From contig NZ_JAMKMR010000011.1 of NCBI RefSeq assembly GCF_023634645.1, forward strand, positions 62,001 to 126,000: DNA of 64,000 bases. Direction: 5' to 3'. The notes under the pieces are model-generated. The model had not been told where the DNA came from. It did not search any database and was given only the letters and a program-made list of their open reading frames with translations. This DNA is from Vibrio sinus (lineage in GTDB: Bacteria > Pseudomonadota > Gammaproteobacteria > Enterobacterales > Vibrionaceae). A program made the translations under genes and the position numbers. Positions 9,541 through 20,301 of the stretch are shown here, piece after piece (the stretch's first letter is position 1; each line of letters begins with the position of its first letter).

Positions 9541-10812
9541 CTAAGCCGTTTCTTTCTGGAACAACTCTCTAAATACAGGGAATATGTCATCGACAGTGCG
9601 AATATTTTTCATTGCAAAGTTGTCGAAGGCCTGTTCGAGTTTCTCATACTCGTGCCAGAGCGTTTGGTGGGAGCGACGTGTTATCTCGATATAGGAGTAA
9701 TATTGACAGTTGGGCAGTAACTTGTTGACGAGCAGCTCTTTACAACGAGGAGAGTCATCTGCCCAGTTATCGCCATCAGAGGCTTGTGCCGCGTAAATAT
9801 TCCACTCTCCAACCGGATAGCGATCTTGAACAATTTCGTGCATGAGTTTTAATGCACTGGAGACAATGGTTCCACCCGTTTCCTGCGAATAGAAAAACTC
9901 GTGTTCATCGACCTCTTTTGCTTGCGTATGGTGGCGAATAAATACGACTTCAACGTTTTCGTAAGTTCGAGTTAAGAATAAATAAAGTAATACATAAAAG
10001 CGTTTAGCGATGTCTTTTGTTGCTTGGTCCATCGAGCCAGAGACATCCATTAAACAGAACATGACCGCCTGACTAGATGGAACTGGTCGTCGTTCATAGT
10101 TTTTAAATCTAAGGTCAAAGGTGTCGATGAAAGGGACGCTTTCAATCTTTTGCCTTAGTTCCTTGATTTCTTTTTTCAGTCTTTTTTCTTCTAGCGCCTG
10201 AGCGGGTTCAATGTTTTTGATACGTTCCAGCTCGTCTTCTAGTTCATGTAGTAGCCGTTTTTTGCCGGCTGTCATTGCCGTTCTGCGAGCGAGAGATTGC
10301 TGCAAAGATCGAACAACGGCTATGTTGGAAGGAATACCCGCAGTTTGATAACCCGCTCGGTGTGTTTTCCACTCTGTGATTTTGTGTACTTGAGTTTTAT
10401 CTAGATTTGGTAGCTCCAAATCTTCGAACAAAATGTCGAGGTATTCGTCTTTGGATATCTGGAAAATAAACTCATCTTGCCCTTCGCCATCTGGGCTAGC
10501 TTCGCCTTCTCCAGCTCCGCCTCCTTCGCCACCCCCTTTAGGGCGATCAATCTTATCTCCTTTAATAAATTGATCGTTACCTGGGTGGACGCGTTCTTTT
10601 ACGCCGCCTTTTCCTTGGTGAAAAATGGGTTCTTTGATGTCACGGTGTGGAATTGCAACGTCCTCACCGGACTCCGTATTAGTAATGGAACGTCTGTTCA
10701 CTGCATCAGCAACAGACTCTTTGATTTGTTCTTTGTGACGACGTAGGAAGCGTTGACGGTTTACCGCACTCTTGTTCTTTCCGTTCAGTCGTCTATCGAT
10801 AAATTGCGCCAT
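9541..10812 (-). CDS. yeaH: UPF0229/DUF444 protein YeaH (VWA-like)
   Basis: A 423-residue cytoplasmic protein of the YeaH/YhbH (DUF444) family. The N-terminus [22 protein letters not shown] is typical of the family. A low-complexity Gly/Glu-rich linker spans about 91-112. A coiled-coil-like charged segment spans about 180-225. A von Willebrand A-like domain starts near 248, with an apparently intact metal site DVSGS at 256-260 and [10 protein letters not shown] after it. It works with the kinase YeaG in E. coli stress and nitrogen-starvation responses; the mechanism is unclear. It sits between yeaG (90 bases upstream, with an intercistronic hairpin) and ycgB. Confidence 0.93.
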   Translation of the reverse strand: MAQFIDRRLNGKNKSAVNRQRFLRRHKEQIKESVADAVNRRSITNTESGEDVAIPHRDIKEPIFHQGKGGVKERVHPGNDQFIKGDKIDRPKGGGEGGGAGEGEASPDGEGQDEFIFQISKDEYLDILFEDLELPNLDKTQVHKITEWKTHRAGYQTAGIPSNIAVVRSLQQSLARRTAMTAGKKRLLHELEDELERIKNIEPAQALEEKRLKKEIKELRQKIESVPFIDTFDLRFKNYERRPVPSSQAVMFCLMDVSGSMDQATKDIAKRFYVLLYLFLTRTYENVEVVFIRHHTQAKEVDEHEFFYSQETGGTIVSSALKLMHEIVQDRYPVGEWNIYAAQASDGDNWADDSPRCKELLVNKLLPNCQYYSYIEITRRSHQTLWHEYEKLEQAFDNFAMKNIRTVDDIFPVFRELFQKETA

Positions 10813-10847
10813 GAGCCACCTCTATTACTTCACTTCACAACAAGCCG

Positions 10848-10872
10848 ACTATCTGCCAGTGTGGCAGATAGT
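10848..10872 (-). other. Intercistronic stem-loop between yeaG and yeaH
   Basis: A perfect 11-bp inverted repeat ACTATCTGCCA / TGGCAGATAGT closes a 3-base loop. It lies in the only sizeable gap (90 bases) of the yeaG-yeaH-ycgB operon. No T-run follows on the minus strand, so it is more likely an mRNA-stabilising or processing element, or a weak attenuator separating yeaG levels from the two downstream genes, than a full terminator. Confidence 0.6.
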
Positions 10873-10901
10873 ACTTTGTTTAGGGCTTATGTTAGTTGCG
10901 G

Positions 10902-12836
10902 TTAAGAGGACTTACGAACTCGTAAATACCACTCAGACAGCAATCTCACTTGCTTCTCTGTATAGCCCTTCTCCATCATACGTGCGACAAAATCGTCGTG
11001 TTTCTTCTGATCTTCAGAAGAGGTTTTCGCGTTGAAAGAGATAACAGGTAGCAATTCTTCAGTATTAGAGAACATTTTCTTCTCGATAACGGTGCGCAGT
11101 TTCTCATAACTGGTCCAAATAGGATTCTGGCCGTTATTGTTTGCTTTCGCACGTAGTACGAAATTGACGATTTCGTTACGGAAGTCTTTTGGATTACTAA
11201 TACCAGCGGTTTTCTCAATTTTCTCAAGCTCACTATTTAAAGAAGCTCTGTCAAACAGCTGACCAGTTTCTGGGTCACGGTATTCTTGGTCTTGGATCCA
11301 GAAGTCAGCGTAGGTGACATATCGGTCAAAGATATTCTGACCATACTCAGAATAAGATTCTAGGTAGGCTGTTTGAATTTCTTTACCAATAAACTCTACA
11401 TATTTTGGTACTAGGTAGCCTTTTAAGAACTCAAGGTATTTCTCTGCTTGCTCTTGAGGGAACTGCTCGCGTTCGACTTGCTGCTCGATAACATAGAACA
11501 AGTGAACGGGGTTTGCTGCTACCTCTGCTTGATCGAAGTTGAACACTCTAGAAAGGATCTTGAAGGCAAAACGAGTGGAGAGACCAGACATGCCTTCATC
11601 AACACCGGCATAATCGCGGTATTCTTGGTAGCTCTTGGCTTTAGGGTCGGTATCTTTCAGCGTTTCACCATCGTAAACTCGCATCTTAGAAAATAGTGAG
11701 GAGTTTTCTGGCTCTTTCAAACGGGAAAGAATACTAAATTGTGCCAGAAGATCTAATGTACTTGGCGAGCAAGGCGCTTTGGACAGCTCTGAATGATCAA
11801 GCAGTTTTTGGTAAATCTTCACTTCCTCTGACACACGCAAGCAATACGGAACCTTAACGATGTACACACGATCAAGGAACGCCTCATTGTTTTTGTTGTT
11901 GCGGAAAGTTTGCCACTCTGACTCGTTCGAGTGAGCAAGAATCATCCCATCGAATGGAAGTGCCGACAGACCTTCGGTGCCATTGAAGTTACCTTCTTGT
12001 GTGGCCGTTAGTAGAGGATGCAGGACCTTAATCGGTGCTTTAAACATCTCTACAAATTCCATAAGACCTTGGTTTGCTTTACATAAGGCACCTGAATAAC
12101 TGTAAGCATCTGGGTCATCTTGTGAAAAGTGCTCCAGTTTACGGATATCGACTTTACCAACCAAAGAAGAAATATCTTGGTTGTTTTCATCGCCTGGCTC
12201 AGTTTTGGCAACCGCTAATTGGTCAAGAATGGAAGGTCTAACTTTGACGACTTTGAATTTGGAAATGTCACCGCCGAATTCATGTAGTCTTTTGGCTGCC
12301 CAAGGAGACATAATCGAACGTATGTAACGTTTCTCAATGCCGTATTCGTTCTTAAGCAAGTCACCATCTTCACTGACATCGAATAGACAGAATGGATGAT
12401 CGTTAACTGGACTACGTTCACCATTCGCGGATAGGACATAAATTGGCACTTGTTGCATCAGTGCTTTGAGTTTTTCTGCTAGAGATGATTTACCGCCCCC
12501 AACTGGGCCTAATAGGTACAGGATTTGCTTTCGCTCTTCCAAACCTTGTGCGGCGTGTTTTAAATAAGACACTATTTGCTCAATAGCATCTTCCATCCCA
12601 TAAAAGTCTTCAAATGTTTTGTATCTAGAAATCACCCGATTTGAAAAAATGCGACTTAGGCATGGATCCTGCGCAGTGTCAATTACCTCAGGCTCACCTA
12701 TTGCCATAAGTAGGCGTTCCGCTGCATTCGCGTAGGCACTTTTGTCATCTTTACAAAGTTGTAAAAACTCTTGCAAAGACATTTCTTCATCCTTGGCGGC
12801 TTCATAACGTGCTTGGAAGTGGTCAAAAATACTCAT
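10902..12836 (-). CDS. yeaG: PrkA-family serine protein kinase YeaG
   Basis: Serine/threonine protein kinase of the PrkA family, involved in starvation and stress adaptation in E. coli. The preferred start at 12836 (MSIFDHFQARYEAAKDEEMS) gives 644 residues, the E. coli length, and has GAGGGGA 7 bases upstream; an upstream in-frame ATG at 12890 is unlikely. An AAA+ domain spans roughly 60-380 with Walker A GPVGGGKSSL at 110-119 and LALxHSNE-like LAHSNESEW. The PrkA C-terminal domain follows, with the conserved YDGETLKDTDPK and STRFAFKILSRVFNFD. It heads the yeaG-yeaH-ycgB operon. Confidence 0.94.
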   Translation of the reverse strand: MSIFDHFQARYEAAKDEEMSLQEFLQLCKDDKSAYANAAERLLMAIGEPEVIDTAQDPCLSRIFSNRVISRYKTFEDFYGMEDAIEQIVSYLKHAAQGLEERKQILYLLGPVGGGKSSLAEKLKALMQQVPIYVLSANGERSPVNDHPFCLFDVSEDGDLLKNEYGIEKRYIRSIMSPWAAKRLHEFGGDISKFKVVKVRPSILDQLAVAKTEPGDENNQDISSLVGKVDIRKLEHFSQDDPDAYSYSGALCKANQGLMEFVEMFKAPIKVLHPLLTATQEGNFNGTEGLSALPFDGMILAHSNESEWQTFRNNKNNEAFLDRVYIVKVPYCLRVSEEVKIYQKLLDHSELSKAPCSPSTLDLLAQFSILSRLKEPENSSLFSKMRVYDGETLKDTDPKAKSYQEYRDYAGVDEGMSGLSTRFAFKILSRVFNFDQAEVAANPVHLFYVIEQQVEREQFPQEQAEKYLEFLKGYLVPKYVEFIGKEIQTAYLESYSEYGQNIFDRYVTYADFWIQDQEYRDPETGQLFDRASLNSELEKIEKTAGISNPKDFRNEIVNFVLRAKANNNGQNPIWTSYEKLRTVIEKKMFSNTEELLPVISFNAKTSSEDQKKHDDFVARMMEKGYTEKQVRLLSEWYLRVRKSS

Positions 12837-13179
12837 ATCGAAATCCCCTCTGAACCTGTCAAATGACATACAACCCGCATTAAAGTACAAATCCTTTCTA
12901 ACTTAATCCTAGCTCTTCTTTAAACATTTTGCTTAACAATTATGTGTTTAATTACAAAAACGGTGATGAAAATCCCTTATTCGAAGACCAACATTTTTTC
13001 TATGAATATGTTTGGGTTACATTACCGAGAGATGGACTAATTCTGTTGCTACTGTTACTTATGACATATTAATTACTCAAAATCCAACTTATGACGGATT
13101 GTATTTGTTTGAAATTTTGTTAACGCATATAATTTCGCATCGTAAATAAATGCTGGAACATGGATCTGAGGATTTTAGA

Positions 13180-13950
13180 GTGAAAACAAAATGGTTGGTT
13201 ATCGCCGCTACTGCGATCAGCTGCGTACCAATGGTAGCAAGTGCTGAAATGTCGGAATTTTCATTGGGTGCAATTGCTTCCTATTCCCCCAGGGTGTACA
13301 AGGACACACCTTCGAATAAAACGGTATTCCCTATGGTGGGATATGAAGGAGAACACTTCTTTATTCGTGGACTAGGGGCCGGTTATCGACTATTTCCCCT
13401 AGGTGGTCGGGAAGGTGGTGCGTTTCGGCAAAATATCGTATTTCGATTGAAATACGATCCCCGCACGCTGAAACCGTCTGATTCGACTGATCCTCAAATT
13501 CAGCAATTAGATGAGCGTAAAACATCCATCTTTGGTGGTGTTGGCTACCAGCTTATCACCCCTGTGGGTCTATTTGAGCTAGCGGGAATGACGGATACCT
13601 TGGGCCGAAGCAATGGTTCATACGCTCAGTTATCATGGAAGGTGCCACTTATGTTTAAGAACTGGGGTATCATTCCTTCTGCTGGTTACACCTATGATGA
13701 TTCTAAATTGAATAACTATTTGTATGGTGTGAGTGCGGCAGAATCTGCCCGATCTGGAATTAGAGAATTTAATGCAGGTGCTGATGGCTCCTACTTTATA
13801 ACGTTGCAAAGTTACCTGGACATTACTAAGCGTGTTCGAGTTACCGCGAGTGTGACTTATCGCAATCTCGAAGGCGATATTGAGAAAAGCCCAATTATTG
13901 AAAGTGGTGTGAATACCACCACTGCATTGGGTGTGTCTTACGTATTCTAA
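13180..13950 (+). CDS. MipA/OmpV family outer-membrane protein
   Basis: A predicted outer-membrane beta-barrel of the MipA/OmpV family. I choose the GTG at 13180 (MKTKWLVIAATAIS) because it gives a clean signal peptide cleaved after VASA near residue 22, and GAGGA lies 8 bases upstream; an in-frame ATG at 13150 would add a non-signal-like decapeptide. The mature part alternates short strands, has YSPRVYKD, VFPMVGYEGEHFFIRGLGAGYRLF and ends in a terminal aromatic (GVSYVF), as barrels do. MipA in E. coli scaffolds murein enzymes, whereas OmpV in Vibrio is an immunogenic and osmolarity-related protein; which applies here is not visible. It is monocistronic, closed by a strong terminator. Confidence 0.88.
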   Translation: MKTKWLVIAATAISCVPMVASAEMSEFSLGAIASYSPRVYKDTPSNKTVFPMVGYEGEHFFIRGLGAGYRLFPLGGREGGAFRQNIVFRLKYDPRTLKPSDSTDPQIQQLDERKTSIFGGVGYQLITPVGLFELAGMTDTLGRSNGSYAQLSWKVPLMFKNWGIIPSAGYTYDDSKLNNYLYGVSAAESARSGIREFNAGADGSYFITLQSYLDITKRVRVTASVTYRNLEGDIEKSPIIESGVNTTTALGVSYVF

Positions 13951-13954
13951 GGCA

Positions 13955-13987
13955 TTAAGGGAGTGAAACATGGTTTCACTCCCTTAA
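13955..13987. terminator. Strong bidirectional terminator, ompV-like gene and pflA
   Basis: A 14-bp stem TTAAGGGAGTGAAA / TTTCACTCCCTTAA with a 5-base loop begins 4 bases after the OmpV-like stop. pflA converges from the other side and ends at 14032. Confidence 0.85.
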
Positions 13988-14031
13988 CTTTTGAGCTTTC
14001 TTTGTGCTTTTCTTTGTACTTAGAATCGGCT

Positions 14032-14772
14032 CTAATACTTTACATTGCCATGGTACTCACTGAGTATATTCACAATATTATCCATGACGGCTTTGGAAGG
14101 TGGCTCGACACCTTCGAGTGGGTAGTCGTACCCCAACGCTTCCCACTTATGAGCGCCGAGTTTGTGGTAAGGAAGCAACTCGACTTTTTCAATATTATTC
14201 ATGCCTTGAATAAACTGACCTAGTTGATGAGCGGCTTCATCTCCGTCGGTATAGCCGGGAACCACCACATATCGAATCCAGGTTTTCTGACCAAGGTTGT
14301 GTAAGTACTGTGCGAACTCTAGTGTCCTTTTGTTAGACACCCCAATAAAGTCATGATGGATTTCGTCATTCATATGTTTGATATCAAGCATTACTAGATC
14401 CGTCACTTCTAACACTTCATCGACAACCTCTGTGTATTTGCGAATAAAGCCATTGGTATCAAGGCAGGTATGTATGCCTTCGTTTTTAGCGGCTCGAAAG
14501 AAATCACGCACGAACTCTGGTTGTAGCATGGCTTCACCACCAGAGCAGGTAATTCCTCCACCTGAAGCGTTCATAAAATGGCGATATGATTTCGCTTCAT
14601 TAATAAGTTCTTCAACGGACACTTCTTTTCCACCATGAGTATCCCATGTATCCCTATTGTGGCAATACATACAGCGCATCAGGCAACCTTGCACGAAAAC
14701 GATAAACCGAATTCCAGGGCCATCGACGGTACCACAAGACTCAAAGGAATGAATACGACCAACTGTTGACAT
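14032..14772 (-). CDS. pflA: Pyruvate formate-lyase activating enzyme PflA
   Basis: Radical SAM enzyme that installs the glycyl radical on PflB under anaerobic conditions. The 246 residues match the family. The [4Fe-4S] motif CLMRCMYC gives cysteines at 30, 34 and 37. Downstream are the GGE motif ([14 protein letters not shown]) and [14 protein letters not shown], typical of this subgroup. In many enterobacteria pflA directly follows pflB; here a chemoreceptor gene and an LpxR-like gene lie between them, so pflA probably has its own promoter in 14773-14988. Confidence 0.95.
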   Translation of the reverse strand: MSTVGRIHSFESCGTVDGPGIRFIVFVQGCLMRCMYCHNRDTWDTHGGKEVSVEELINEAKSYRHFMNASGGGITCSGGEAMLQPEFVRDFFRAAKNEGIHTCLDTNGFIRKYTEVVDEVLEVTDLVMLDIKHMNDEIHHDFIGVSNKRTLEFAQYLHNLGQKTWIRYVVVPGYTDGDEAAHQLGQFIQGMNNIEKVELLPYHKLGAHKWEALGYDYPLEGVEPPSKAVMDNIVNILSEYHGNVKY

Positions 14773-14988
14773 GAATATTTCTCTAAAAAGAACTTAGGTG
14801 GATATTTTATTACAAATTGTAGGGTTAATGTAGGGACAATCGACGCTGAGCTTACGCTAAATCAAAAAATTAACCACAACCTAGAAAATGTCATAAAATT
14901 GTTATTAATAATAAAATTATAAATTACGTACCCAGAGGCAGTTGTTGGTAAAGAAAGAGATGTTCGTGTCGACGATTAAGGATGTGGA

Positions 14989-16869
14989 ATGGACGGAATT
15001 GCAATTTCTCAGAAACAGAAGATTACCCTGTTTTTAGTACTGTTATCCTTGGGTTTTGTACTTTTAGGTGTGTTTACTTCCACGCGCTTGTCCGATATGG
15101 GACAGCAATATTTTAGCAGTAACCAAGTCACAACAGGTTCTATTGCGATGTATCAAACGGAAGTGAAATTGCTGTCTCTAGCCAAAGAGCTAGGGTCGGC
15201 TTCTGGAGATATGGTCGAGCACTTAAAACAAGATATCACTGAAGTTTCCACTGAAGTTCAAGCTAATGCTACTTTTCTTATTGGACTGGGCTTGCAAGAA
15301 GAGGCTAACTCGTTAGTGGAAAGTACCAGCCAGTTTGAAAAAGCACTATTACCCTGGTTAGAGCTGCGCTCTGAGTTGGGTTTTGACGTGAGCGAAGGGA
15401 AGCTTGGGCAACTGAAAACCATCGCCGATACCATTGAGAAGAAAATCGCTGAAACAGGGATGGTAACACTGAACTCTGACTTTCAGGCCATGGTAAAAGC
15501 CCAGCAAAACTACCTCTTGCAACCGAATGAGCAGAACTTAAAGCTGTTTAATCGAGCCTTATTTAGCTTTGTTAATATTTCCAATAGTTACGCCATGTTG
15601 GAGCTGTATGAAAAAGAAATCGAGTTATTTAAAACCACGTTTGCTCGAGTTAGCGAGTTGTCCCAGCAATTAGGTACCATGGAAGAGCAGTTGTTTAGCA
15701 GTGAAGAGAAAGTCACGTCTGTTGTTAAAGAGGCGACGGAAAAGCTGACCTCTATAGATAAAAGCTACTTAGCAGCAGCCCGCACAAGCGCCGATCAAAC
15801 TATGTGGTCTGTACTCATCGCGTGCGCCGTATTGGCCATCTTTACTATTGCTATTTTTATGATGTTTAGCTTGTCTCTCACTAAAGCATTGAAATCGACC
15901 AATGCCATGCTATCTGAAGTGTCGAAAGGGGATCTATCCAAACGCATGCCCTTGTCTAAAAATGACAAAGATGAATTCAATCAACTGGCCAGCGCAATCA
16001 ATCAAAGCTGTGAAAACCTAGGAGAGCTAGTAAGTGCGGTGCAGCAAAGCAGTAGTGATTTGTCGAGCAATGCTGCAGAGCTCAATACAGGACTTGATAA
16101 TCTGGCTAAAAACCAATCGGATGTATTAAGCCAAACTGAACTCCTCGCCTCGGCGACCGAGCAAGTCAGTGTGACCACGCAGGAAGTATCTAATTCTCTT
16201 GAATTTGTAGCAGACATCAGTAAATCAACAACTAATGCGGCTGATGAAGGCAGCAAAATCATCACTTCTGCGATTGGCTCTCTAGAGGAAGTCGGGACGA
16301 TTTTGACTTCTGCTGCGGGGCATATCAAGTTGCTTGAAGAGGCGTCCTCAAAAGTGGATTCAGTGATGGAAATCATTAATGGCATTGCTGAACAAACCAA
16401 TTTACTTGCTCTTAATGCTGCTATAGAAGCAGCACGTGCAGGTGAGCAGGGCAGAGGGTTTGCGGTTGTGGCCGATGAGGTACGGAACTTAGCGGTGCGA
16501 ACCGTCGATGCGATTTCTGAAATCTCCGGCACAATAGAAACCATGAAGCAAGAAAGCTCAGATGTGATTCAGTATATCTCTCAATCTGAAGGCACGATAA
16601 AAGTTGGTCAAGAAAAAGGGATGTCTGCTATGGAGGCGCTGTCTCAAATTACTGAAAAAGCAGAGGAAGCAGCCCAACAAACTGATGTCATTTTTGGCTC
16701 AATTCGCGAGTTGGCCACCACAAGTCAGTCAATGGCTGACAGCATGGCCCATATTTCTACCGCGATGAAAGAGCTAGAAGAAAATAATGAACAGCTGCGC
16801 TCTGTCGGTGAAATTGTAAACGAGCGCTCGAGTAATTTGAGCTTAGATTGTCAACGTTTCAAAATTTAG
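14989..16869 (+). CDS. Methyl-accepting chemotaxis protein
   Basis: Inner-membrane chemoreceptor of 626 residues signalling through CheA/CheW. One membrane segment lies at about 12-33, a helical periplasmic ligand domain (about 34-262, no Cache motifs seen) follows, and a second segment spans about 263-290. A HAMP domain spans about 290-345. The cytoplasmic methylated coiled coil has the invariant hairpin tip, with [20 protein letters not shown] and then [15 protein letters not shown] near 461-505. AAGGA lies just upstream of the ATG. No CheR-tethering pentapeptide is seen at the end (LDCQRFKI). It ends in a 4-base tail-to-tail overlap with the next gene. The ligand is unknown; placement between pfl genes hints at an anaerobic or organic-acid cue, which is inference only. 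Confidence 0.93.
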   Translation: MDGIAISQKQKITLFLVLLSLGFVLLGVFTSTRLSDMGQQYFSSNQVTTGSIAMYQTEVKLLSLAKELGSASGDMVEHLKQDITEVSTEVQANATFLIGLGLQEEANSLVESTSQFEKALLPWLELRSELGFDVSEGKLGQLKTIADTIEKKIAETGMVTLNSDFQAMVKAQQNYLLQPNEQNLKLFNRALFSFVNISNSYAMLELYEKEIELFKTTFARVSELSQQLGTMEEQLFSSEEKVTSVVKEATEKLTSIDKSYLAAARTSADQTMWSVLIACAVLAIFTIAIFMMFSLSLTKALKSTNAMLSEVSKGDLSKRMPLSKNDKDEFNQLASAINQSCENLGELVSAVQQSSSDLSSNAAELNTGLDNLAKNQSDVLSQTELLASATEQVSVTTQEVSNSLEFVADISKSTTNAADEGSKIITSAIGSLEEVGTILTSAAGHIKLLEEASSKVDSVMEIINGIAEQTNLLALNAAIEAARAGEQGRGFAVVADEVRNLAVRTVDAISEISGTIETMKQESSDVIQYISQSEGTIKVGQEKGMSAMEALSQITEKAEEAAQQTDVIFGSIRELATTSQSMADSMAHISTAMKELEENNEQLRSVGEIVNERSSNLSLDCQRFKI

Positions 16870-17849
16870 AAGAAGGCATACACGGATATGCCTCCCATTC
16901 CGCTGGTTGAGTACTCAGACTCGTTGTAACTTTTCGTGCTGCCACTGAGTGAAAGGTTCACGCCAAAATGTTCATTATAGGCAGCCAGCCCTAAGATAGC
17001 CGTGCTTTGCACATGTTCTAAAGTCACATCGTACTGAGAGCTAGGCTGAGGCAAGCCGGAGCGATCCCCTTCGATGGTAATGTCATTAAATACGTAGCCT
17101 GTTTTGATGCCAGTATAGGCGAACCAGCCTGACCCAGATGCGCCTAACATGCCCGGTCTAAAAGGGTTCTCCATGGAAATCTCCGCCGCGCCAAAGCTAT
17201 CGGCTAAATTGTATCCCCATCGAAGCATAAACCCAGTTGCCACATTACTTCTAAAGTTTCCTCCGTTACCCTCAGTGATATTGGACAGCTCTAGGCTGGA
17301 ATTACTCCAGAATTTATCTCTCAATATATTTAAGTGGACGAGATAACCGATGCCTCCTGCAAATTGGTTATCCACTTGATATTGCCAGCCTTGCGGTTCG
17401 TCAGAGCCGATAATCGAGTGAATCAACTCTTGCGACTCTTTGGCACGAGAGCGCTCGCCTGTGGTACCAAATGTAAGGTTAATTCTTTGTGCAACGTTCG
17501 GGCTAAGGCTGATGTAGTTGGTTTCCAAGTATAAATAACCCGCGTAGGGGCGGTCGTTTATTTGTGGTTGTGAGGAAGATATATCAGTAGGAGTGTAGAT
17601 TTTTTGCCCAAGCGTAATGCCTATTTTGTCCATTGAAGAGACGCCCCAGACTGCCAGGCTCAAAGGCTTTAGACCCAGTGAGGGCGTCATGCCACCGGAG
17701 GTATAATCAATAAACACACCGCTGGTGTAATCTCGGTCGACACCAAACACACCATCATTATCTACACCAACACTTAACGTAGAGCGATCTGAAGCAAAAA
17801 CGGAACTAGAAGCGAGAAGAAAAGGGAGAATATAGAACAACTTTTTCAT
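16866..17849 (-). CDS. LpxR-like lipid A deacylase (DUF2219) outer-membrane protein
   Basis: Predicted outer-membrane barrel of the LpxR/DUF2219 family; LpxR of Salmonella removes the 3'-acyloxyacyl chain of lipid A. The 327 residues begin with a signal peptide ([19 protein letters not shown]). Conserved features are [19 protein letters not shown] (N31/D32 region), [10 protein letters not shown], and the segment with [10 protein letters not shown] followed by [15 protein letters not shown], where family catalytic and calcium ligands lie. The protein ends in an aromatic (YAFF). No strong ribosome binding site is seen. Its stop interlocks with the chemoreceptor stop. It may alter LPS for host or envelope adaptation; activity is inferred from family only. 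Confidence 0.85.
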   Translation of the reverse strand: MKKLFYILPFLLASSSVFASDRSTLSVGVDNDGVFGVDRDYTSGVFIDYTSGGMTPSLGLKPLSLAVWGVSSMDKIGITLGQKIYTPTDISSSQPQINDRPYAGYLYLETNYISLSPNVAQRINLTFGTTGERSRAKESQELIHSIIGSDEPQGWQYQVDNQFAGGIGYLVHLNILRDKFWSNSSLELSNITEGNGGNFRSNVATGFMLRWGYNLADSFGAAEISMENPFRPGMLGASGSGWFAYTGIKTGYVFNDITIEGDRSGLPQPSSQYDVTLEHVQSTAILGLAAYNEHFGVNLSLSGSTKSYNESEYSTSGMGGISVYAFF

Positions 17850-17976
17850 TGGGCAACATCTTATACATAATCCTTTATATCAATACCTTAACAGGAAGAG
17901 GTGCATAGTTTTAATTTATCAATGGTAAATGTGCGCACGCTCAGAACAATGAATTAGATGGGTGTGAGGGTATAGA

Positions 17977-18003
17977 CAAAAAAGCCTCGCGGGTGCGAGG
18001 CTT
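17977..18003 (-). terminator. Terminator after pflB
   Basis: A 9-bp stem AAGCCTCGC / GCGAGGCTT with a 4-base loop is followed on the minus strand by a run of T. It lies 22 bases past the pflB stop and separates pflB from the LpxR-like gene. Confidence 0.88.
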
Positions 18004-18024
18004 AATAAGATTCGACTTTTGTCT

Positions 18025-20301
18025 TTATAGTGAATCAGTAAAGGTTCGTGCTATCACATCCGCTTGTTGCTCAGCGGTAAGGGAGTTAAAGCGCACGGCG
18101 TAGCCTGAAACACGAATAGTCAGCTGAGGGTATAGCTCTGGGTGATTTACTGCATCTTCAAGTGTTTCGCGGTTTAGCACGTTCACGTTTAAGTGTTGGC
18201 CACCTTCTACCCCAGATTCATGGTGAAAGTAACCATCCATAAGTCCCGCTAAGTTTGCTTTTCGGCTGTCTGCTTCTTTGCCCAATGCATTCGGCACGAT
18301 AGAGAAGGTATAAGAAATACCATCTTGAGCGTCCGCGTAGGGCAGTTTCCCGACCGAAGTGAGAGAAGCAACGGCCCCTTTTTCATCTCTACCATGCATG
18401 GGGTTCGCACCTGGTGCAAACGGTGCTCCTGCACGACGCCCATCTGGTGTGTTACCGGTTTTCTTACCATAAACCACGTTGGAAGTGATGGTAAGAATCG
18501 ACTGGGTTGGAACTGCATCACGATAGGTTTTTAAAGACCGGATCTTATTCATAAACCGAGTGACTAGGTCACAAGCAATATCGTCGACGCGAGAGTCGTT
18601 GTTGCCAAATTTAGGATAATCCCCCTCGATTTCGAAATCGACAGCAACACCATCTTGGTCTCGGATAGGCTTAACCGTGGCGTATTTGATAGCAGACAGT
18701 GAGTCAGCGGCAACAGAGAGCCCTGCAATACCACACGCCATGGTGCGTTTGACATCGCGATCATGTAACGCCATCAAAGCAGCCTCATAGCTGTACTTGT
18801 CATGCATAAAGTGAATCGCATTGAGTGCCGTTACGTACTGTTTTGCTAGCCAGTCCATAAATGAATCAAGACGGGTCATGACATCGTCATAGTCAAGCAC
18901 GTCATCTTTGATAGCGTCGGATTTTGGTCCAACTTGAAGCTTAAGCTTTTCGTCTACACCACCGTTAATGGCATAAAGCATGGTTTTGGCTAAGTTGGCA
19001 CGTGCGCCAAAGAATTGCATTTGCTTACCAACGACCATCGGTGACACGCAACATGCAATGGCGTAATCATCAGAATCAAAATCAGGACGCATTAGATCGT
19101 CGTTTTCGTACTGGATAGAAGAAGTATCAATAGACACTTTTGCACAGAATTTTTTAAACCCTTCTGGCAGTTGTTCAGACCATAGCACGGTGATGTTTGG
19201 CTCTGGTGATGGACCCATCGTATAGAGGCTATTTAAGAAGCGGAAGTTGGTACGAGTCACAAGAGTGCGGCCGTCAAGGCCCATCCCACCCATAGATTCA
19301 GTGGCCCAGATTGGGTCTCCTGAGAACAGTTCGTCGTACTCAGGGGTACGTAAAAAGCGCACCATACGCAATTTCATGACGAAATGGTCAATCATTTCTT
19401 GCGCTTGCTCCTCACTGATGTAGCCCGCGGCAATATCACGCTCTAAGTAAACATCGAGGAAAGTCGAAGTTCGGCCCAAAGACATGGCCGCGCCATTTTG
19501 TGACTTAACTGCAGCTAGGTAGCCAAAGTATGTCCATTGGATGGCTTCTTGGCCGGTATAAGCAGGTCTAGAGATGTCGTATCCGTATTTAGCCGCCATT
19601 TCTTTCATTTGAACCAATGCACGGCGCTGTTCAGCGATCTCTTCTCGAAGCTGCATAGTCATTTGCAGATCTTCGCCAGATTCAAATTTCTCTTGTAAGG
19701 AGTTAAATTGTGCTTGTTTGTCTTCGATTAGGTAATCGACACCATAAAGTGCCACGCGGCGGTAGTCGCCGATGATTCGGCCACGTCCGTACGCATCTGG
19801 CAGCCCGGTAAGCACGCCAGATTTGCGGCATTTCAAAATATCTGGTGTATAAATATCGAAAACACCAGAGTTATGTGTCTTACGATATTCATGGAATATT
19901 TTCGAGATTTGCGGATCGATATCACGGCCATAGACTTTACACGAGCCTTCCACCATGCGGATACCACCGTTAGGGATGATGGCTCGTTTTAACGGCGCGT
20001 CAGTTTGCAGACCAACGATGGTTTCTAAGTCTTTTTCAATATAGCCAGCATCATGAGACGTGATGGTAGAGATGATATCGGTGTCAAAATCTAGTGGCGC
20101 CTTTGTGCGATTTTCCTCTTTAATACCTTCCATGACTTTCGCCCAAAGGGTTTTGGTTGCATCAGTGCCCTCTGATACTAAGAAAGATTCGTCACCTTCA
20201 TACGGCGTGTAGTTTTGTTGAATAAAATCTCGGACGTTTACTTCGCTTTGCCAGTCACCTTTAACAAAACCTTCCCAAGCTGTAGCAAATTGCTCTGTCA
20301 T
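18025..20301 (-). CDS. pflB: Formate C-acetyltransferase (pyruvate formate-lyase) PflB
   Basis: Glycyl radical enzyme converting pyruvate and CoA to formate and acetyl-CoA in anaerobic fermentation. The 758 residues match the E. coli enzyme. The catalytic cysteine pair appears in AIACCVSPM at 417-418, and the radical glycine near 733 in RVSGYAVRF close to the C-terminus. No truncation or frame problem is seen. The gene stands alone: a terminator follows it and a 511-base intergenic region precedes it. Activation depends on PflA, encoded about 3.3 kb away on the same strand. Confidence 0.97.
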   Translation of the reverse strand: MTEQFATAWEGFVKGDWQSEVNVRDFIQQNYTPYEGDESFLVSEGTDATKTLWAKVMEGIKEENRTKAPLDFDTDIISTITSHDAGYIEKDLETIVGLQTDAPLKRAIIPNGGIRMVEGSCKVYGRDIDPQISKIFHEYRKTHNSGVFDIYTPDILKCRKSGVLTGLPDAYGRGRIIGDYRRVALYGVDYLIEDKQAQFNSLQEKFESGEDLQMTMQLREEIAEQRRALVQMKEMAAKYGYDISRPAYTGQEAIQWTYFGYLAAVKSQNGAAMSLGRTSTFLDVYLERDIAAGYISEEQAQEMIDHFVMKLRMVRFLRTPEYDELFSGDPIWATESMGGMGLDGRTLVTRTNFRFLNSLYTMGPSPEPNITVLWSEQLPEGFKKFCAKVSIDTSSIQYENDDLMRPDFDSDDYAIACCVSPMVVGKQMQFFGARANLAKTMLYAINGGVDEKLKLQVGPKSDAIKDDVLDYDDVMTRLDSFMDWLAKQYVTALNAIHFMHDKYSYEAALMALHDRDVKRTMACGIAGLSVAADSLSAIKYATVKPIRDQDGVAVDFEIEGDYPKFGNNDSRVDDIACDLVTRFMNKIRSLKTYRDAVPTQSILTITSNVVYGKKTGNTPDGRRAGAPFAPGANPMHGRDEKGAVASLTSVGKLPYADAQDGISYTFSIVPNALGKEADSRKANLAGLMDGYFHHESGVEGGQHLNVNVLNRETLEDAVNHPELYPQLTIRVSGYAVRFNSLTAEQQADVIARTFTDSL

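Noticed and set aside
9994..10812. Frames opposite yeaH, dinG, topA and the his genes
   Set aside because: They are antisense shadows of well-supported genes, without ribosome sites or domain signals.
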